Below are positions 61,075 to 64,000 of a stretch of 64,000 nt of DNA, piece by piece. Within the stretch, counting starts at the first letter, position 1, and each line of letters starts with the position of its first letter. The notes below the pieces were generated by a model that made no database searches, was not told where the DNA came from, and was given only the letters and a program-made list of their open reading frames with translations. The stretch is taken from NCBI RefSeq assembly GCF_000410515.1, contig NC_021500.1, positions 1,798,001 to 1,862,000 on the forward strand, read 5' to 3'. The translations under genes and the position numbers were made by a program. Origin of the DNA: Enterobacter sp. R4-368. GTDB lineage: Bacteria; Pseudomonadota; Gammaproteobacteria; Enterobacterales; Enterobacteriaceae.

Positions 61075-63237
61075 TTACTTCTCAATGCCGAGAACTTCCA
61101 GCGTCATCACGGAAGTCACGCCGGGCGGTACAGCGCCAGGTATACCTTCCTCGCCGTAAGCCAGCTCGGTGGGAACATAAATCTTCACTCTGCCACCCAC
61201 GACCAGTTTTTTTACACCAGCACGCATCACCATCGGCAGCTCGCTCACGCGCGCGGTGTTGACTTCGTTCTGTGCGAGCACCTGCCCGGAGCTGACCTTT
61301 TCATCCACTTTGAAACGAATGACATCGGTATCGCCAATAGCGGCACCCGGCCCACGTTTTTCAACCAAATAGACCACGCCGTTATCCGCCTGCACCGCGC
61401 CCTTTAGCTTCGCCGCATCGGCCAGCAACTGCTGTCCTTGCTTCTTGTTACGGGTTATTTCGCGTTGCCGCGCATCGTCTACCTGCTTGTTGAGCGTACT
61501 GAGGATCTTTTCCAGCTCTGCATTCTGCATTTGCAGAGTGTTAGCGAATTTATCCTGCAAGCCCTGCAAAAAAGCCGTCGGCATAAATTTCTGCCCGATA
61601 TCTTTGAGCACCTCGCTCTCAAGCTGGACTTTTGCCGCAAACCAGACACCCCAGGCATAGTTAACGCGGGCGTGTTCTGATTTTTTCGCCGCCAGTGAGA
61701 AGGCTGGCGAAGCCGCTTTCGTTGCTGCAGTTTTTGCTACGGCTGGCGTAGCCTGTGCCGCTGCGAGCTGCTGCTCCACTTGCGCTTTCTGCTCGCTACT
61801 CTGCTTCAGCTTCGCTTCCAGCTCGGCGAGTTGCGCACTCTGCCCGGTAGTTTGCTTTGTCGCCTCCGCCAGTTGCGCATCTGCCGTTTCGCGCGTTTTA
61901 TTCGCCTCAGCGAGCTGTTTTTCCAGCTCTGCCGTTTTCGCCGTCGCCAGCCGATGTTTCTCCTCAGATGCAGCAGCCTGCTCTTTCGCCTCCGCCAGCT
62001 GCTGCTGCGCCAGCGCATTCTCTTCACTGCGCTGCTTCAGCTTCGCTTCCAGCTCGGCGAGCTGTGCGCTCTGCCCGCTAGTTTGCTTTGTCACGTCAGC
62101 CAGCTGCGCATCTGCCGTTTCGCGCGTTTTATTCGCCTCAGCGAGCTGTTTTTCCAGCTCCGCCGTTTTCGCCGTTGCCAGCGTATTCTCTTCACTGCAC
62201 TGCTTCAGCTTCGCTTCCAGCGCGGCGAGTTGCGCGCTCTGCCTGGTAGTTTGCTTTGTCGCCTCAGACAGTTGCGCATCTGCTGCTTCGCGCGTTTTAT
62301 TCGCCTCAGCAAGCTGTTTTTCCAGATCTGCCGTTTTCGCCGTCGCCAGCTGGCGTTTCTCCTCAGATGCAGCGGCCTGCTCTTTCGCTTCCGCCAGCTG
62401 CTGCTGCGCCAGCGCATTCTCTTCACTGCGCTGTTTCAGCTTCGCTTCCAGCTCGGCAAGTTGCGTGCTCTGCCCGCTAGTTTGCTTTGTCGCCTCAACC
62501 AGTTGCGCATCTGCTGCTTCGCGCGTTTTATTCGCCTCAGCGAGCTGTTTTTCCAGCTCCGCCGTTTTCGCCATCGCCAGCTGGCGTTTCTCCTCAGATG
62601 CCGCGGCCTGCTCTTTCGCCTCCGCCAGCTGCTGCTGTAGCACTTTGTTATCGTTGCTCATCGACTGGAGTTGTTCGGCGTCCTGGGGACGCGGCGTTGC
62701 CTGAACCGTATTTAACTGCTGTTTCGCTTGCGCTTTCTCTTCACTACTTTGCTTTAGCGCCTCCTCCAGCTTCTCAATACGGGATGCCTGCATACTCATC
62801 TTTTTCATGGCGGCATCAAGCTGGCTGTTTAATGCGTCACCGGATTTATTTGCCTGCGCCAGTTGTTGGCTAAGTGCCTGTAACTGCTGGCGCTGATTAT
62901 CACCTTCACCAGACGCCTCCCCGGGTTTTACGATCGCGGCGGCCTGCTTTTTCCGTAGCGTTTTGATTTCATGCTGTAGCGCGGCAAGCTGGTCCTTAAG
63001 CTGCTTGATGTGTTGTTCACTCGAATCGGGTTTTGGCGCTGGCAGTTTCACAGGGGCGAGAGGTGGCGGGACAACAACCTCCCCTGCGGCACCCCGATCA
63101 ACCGTAAACGGTGAGTTCGGTTCGGCCGATATGATATGTTCTTTGTTGAGGCGTTCGAGTAATAAATCGGGCTCAGCATAGACGGAAAGAGAGAAAACCG
63201 ATAACAATACAGCAGAGGAGTGGCGTAGTTTTATCAT
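61075..63237 (-). CDS. FKBP-type peptidyl-prolyl isomerase with long repeat coiled coil
   Basis: 720 residues from the ATG at 63235-63237, which gives a signal peptide (MIKLRHSSAVLLSVFSLSVY, cleaved after YA). Residues ~21-85 are Pro-rich, ~85-515 are a very long coiled coil, and ~530-720 are a Mip/FkpA-like unit with helical FKBP_N part (VNYAWGVWFAAKVQLESEVL) and FKBP barrel (RAGVKKLVVGGRVKIYVPTE, then LAYGEEGIPG). The coiled coil holds four tandem units with period 77 residues, one shortened by 21. Predicted periplasmic folding catalyst on a stalk. Start overlaps the lipoprotein gene stop (ATGA). Related FkpA and Mip are much shorter (about 230-270). Confidence 0.88.
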   Translation of the reverse strand: MIKLRHSSAVLLSVFSLSVYAEPDLLLERLNKEHIISAEPNSPFTVDRGAAGEVVVPPPLAPVKLPAPKPDSSEQHIKQLKDQLAALQHEIKTLRKKQAAAIVKPGEASGEGDNQRQQLQALSQQLAQANKSGDALNSQLDAAMKKMSMQASRIEKLEEALKQSSEEKAQAKQQLNTVQATPRPQDAEQLQSMSNDNKVLQQQLAEAKEQAAASEEKRQLAMAKTAELEKQLAEANKTREAADAQLVEATKQTSGQSTQLAELEAKLKQRSEENALAQQQLAEAKEQAAASEEKRQLATAKTADLEKQLAEANKTREAADAQLSEATKQTTRQSAQLAALEAKLKQCSEENTLATAKTAELEKQLAEANKTRETADAQLADVTKQTSGQSAQLAELEAKLKQRSEENALAQQQLAEAKEQAAASEEKHRLATAKTAELEKQLAEANKTRETADAQLAEATKQTTGQSAQLAELEAKLKQSSEQKAQVEQQLAAAQATPAVAKTAATKAASPAFSLAAKKSEHARVNYAWGVWFAAKVQLESEVLKDIGQKFMPTAFLQGLQDKFANTLQMQNAELEKILSTLNKQVDDARQREITRNKKQGQQLLADAAKLKGAVQADNGVVYLVEKRGPGAAIGDTDVIRFKVDEKVSSGQVLAQNEVNTARVSELPMVMRAGVKKLVVGGRVKIYVPTELAYGEEGIPGAVPPGVTSVMTLEVLGIEK
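61793..62645 (-). repeat. Coding tandem repeat, 231-bp period with one 168-bp unit
   Basis: The DNA landmark GCCAGCTGCTGCTG starts at 62624, 62393 and 61994: distances of 231 and 399 (231 + 168). Each unit encodes 77 residues containing QLAEAKEQAAASEEKRQLA, then AKTAELEKQLAEANKTRE, then QLAELEAKLKQRSEENALA. One unit lacks 63 bp (21 residues). 77 and 21 are multiples of 7, so both full and shortened forms keep the heptad phase. Confidence 0.92.
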
Positions 63238-63605
63238 AACTGTTTCAGCGTATTTGCTCGGCTGGACATATTCGCGAATACCGCGCTGCGCACGCGAGAA
63301 CAAACAACTTCTACCTTGTTATCAATTTCCGTTTTCATTATTTCAGCGGCGTTCTTATCAATTATTGGCTGATTTTTCTTATAGACTTCGTAGCTATTAT
63401 TAATCGTCTTAAATTGCTGGGTGTAGGTTTGAAACGCCGATTTATCCAAACCTTTTAATGCGGTAAGCCATTCGTAGCACTGCTGCGCCTGCTGCTTCTG
63501 CGGGGAGTCTTTCACCACCGAAGGCACTGTTGATTTAACACATCCCGTTAATGCAAAAGATAACAAAAGGGAGACACATAAAAGGTAAAGTTGTGAGCGT
63601 CGCAT
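63234..63605 (-). CDS. Small lipoprotein coupled to the FKBP gene
   Basis: 123 residues from the ATG at 63603-63605 behind GAGGAT. Lipoprotein signal MRRSQLYLLCVSLLLSFALT ending in lipobox LTGC; the +2 residue is Val, favouring the outer membrane. The mature part is a helical domain with cysteines in QQCYEWLTALKGLD and EVVCSRVRSAV. Unrecognised family. Its stop overlaps the FKBP start by one codon phase (ATGA), so the two are translated together and may act as a membrane anchor and partner. Confidence 0.82.
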   Translation of the reverse strand: MRRSQLYLLCVSLLLSFALTGCVKSTVPSVVKDSPQKQQAQQCYEWLTALKGLDKSAFQTYTQQFKTINNSYEVYKKNQPIIDKNAAEIMKTEIDNKVEVVCSRVRSAVFANMSSRANTLKQL

Positions 63606-63847
63606 AATATCCTCATCACTCAGACATATTCTTTCACTGAAATTCATTCAGTTAATAGATAAATTTAACATGGAATATCGGTCAAATAACAACGAGGATG
63701 AAAACTATCACGGCAGCATTTAAATAACAATAAGAAGACCCATACCCACAAAGGATATTGTTCAGGCATCATTTATCTTTATATATATAGATAAATAATA
63801 TTTTTAATGAATAAATAATATTGAAAGGCGTTTGAGTAAAAATAATA
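63606..63847 (-). promoter_or_regulatory. AT-rich gap with promoter for the lipoprotein-FKBP unit
   Basis: Strongly AT-rich 240 bp, no gene. It should contain the promoter for the lipoprotein gene and the end of the luxS transcript. No defined site is called. Confidence 0.4.
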
Positions 63848-63876
63848 ATGCCGCCTTCCGGGCAGAAAGGCGGCAT
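63848..63876 (-). terminator. luxS terminator
   Basis: Minus-strand stem ATGCCGCCTT/AAGGCGGCAT with a 9-nt loop followed by TATTATTTTTA, 7 bp after the luxS stop. Confidence 0.9.
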
Positions 63877-63882
63877 GGGAAA

Positions 63883-64000
63883 CTAGATATGCAGTTCCTG
63901 CAATTTTTCTTTCGGCAGGGCGAGTTCTTCGTTGCTGTTAACGCGAACATCGCGATCGAGAATGTGACGCGCGATTTCTTGCGCTTCTTCCAGAGAGTGC
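63883..64000 (-). CDS. luxS: S-ribosylhomocysteine lyase LuxS (5' part outside window)
   Basis: The last ~38 codons are present, ending [22 protein letters not shown], matching the E. coli LuxS C-terminus. LuxS makes the AI-2 precursor DPD while detoxifying S-ribosylhomocysteine. Position next to emrB with gshA beyond matches the E. coli order, apart from the inserted lipoprotein-FKBP pair. Confidence 0.96.
   Translation of the reverse strand, partial: HSLEEAQEIARHILDRDVRVNSNEELALPKEKLQELHI

Noticed and set aside
61780..62640. 286-codon Leu/Arg-rich protein on the plus strand opposite the FKBP gene
   Set aside because: It is the mirror of the coding repeat in the FKBP coiled coil; the minus-strand product has signal peptide and known domains.

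Overview
The window comes from a chromosome of an enterobacterium of the Enterobacter/Kosakonia/Klebsiella type. The evidence is near-identity, as I recall the E. coli proteins, of the right half (ygaV-ygaP, alaE-ygaC-ygaM, nrdHIEF, proVWX, ygaY-ygaZH, mprA-emrAB, luxS), together with a Klebsiella-type scr sucrose regulon and high-GC coding DNA with AT-rich gaps. Species cannot be fixed from sequence alone. Kosakonia is a guess based on the mix of gad, scr and an extra flagellar locus. LAYOUT. 1-11.6 kb: flagellar rod, hook, ring and junction genes flgL(partial)-K-J-I-H-G-F-E-D-C-B on the minus strand, divergent from flgA-M-N on the plus strand. Proteins such as FlgE, FlgM, FlgN and FlgA are clearly diverged from their E. 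coli counterparts and murJ (mviN) is not next to flgN, so this may be a second flagellar system. 11.6-13.45 kb: about 1.85 kb without a convincing gene, holding a five-unit 76-bp tandem array, a 15-bp direct repeat 64 bp apart and an orphan intrinsic terminator. 13.45-15.1 kb: an SgrR-family regulator. 15.5-18.5 kb: a four-gene redox unit (secreted peroxiredoxin, DsbD-like electron conduit, ECF sigma factor, NrsF/DUF1109 membrane anti-sigma). 18.5-22.5 kb: an AfuABC/FbpABC-type ABC importer. 22.8-27 kb: a small membrane protein and a PhnCDE1E2-type phosphonate/phosphite importer. 27-30.4 kb: acid-resistance block gadB-gadC-hdeA. 30.7-37.3 kb: scrK, scrYAB and scrR with three ScrR-type operators. 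37.4-38.8 kb: a 50-codon orphan ORF convergent with a secreted lipase-like protein. From 38.95 kb the E. coli-like backbone begins (ygaV, ygaP), interrupted by kptA, a Dcm-like cytosine methylase, a Tsr-like chemoreceptor, an unknown 293-residue protein, yqaE and a YodC-like protein at the place where E. coli carries stpA. The backbone then continues through alaE, ygaC, ygaM, nrdHIEF, proVWX, ygaY, ygaZH, mprA, emrAB, an added lipoprotein/coiled-coil FKBP pair, and the 3' end of luxS. HOW IT FITS TOGETHER. Much of the content deals with envelope and stress physiology: acid (gad/hde), osmotic shock (proU), oxidants (peroxiredoxin/NrsF, nrd), drugs (emr) and folding (FKBP, HdeA). Transport and sugar use (scr, phn, afu-like) and motility make up most of the rest. 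Points most worth a second look are the 76-bp array, the 7/8-bp microsatellite upstream of ygaY, the heptad-preserving repeat expansion and contraction in the FKBP protein, the NrsF redox unit, and the chemoreceptor/unknown-protein pair that both carry sigma-28-like promoters.
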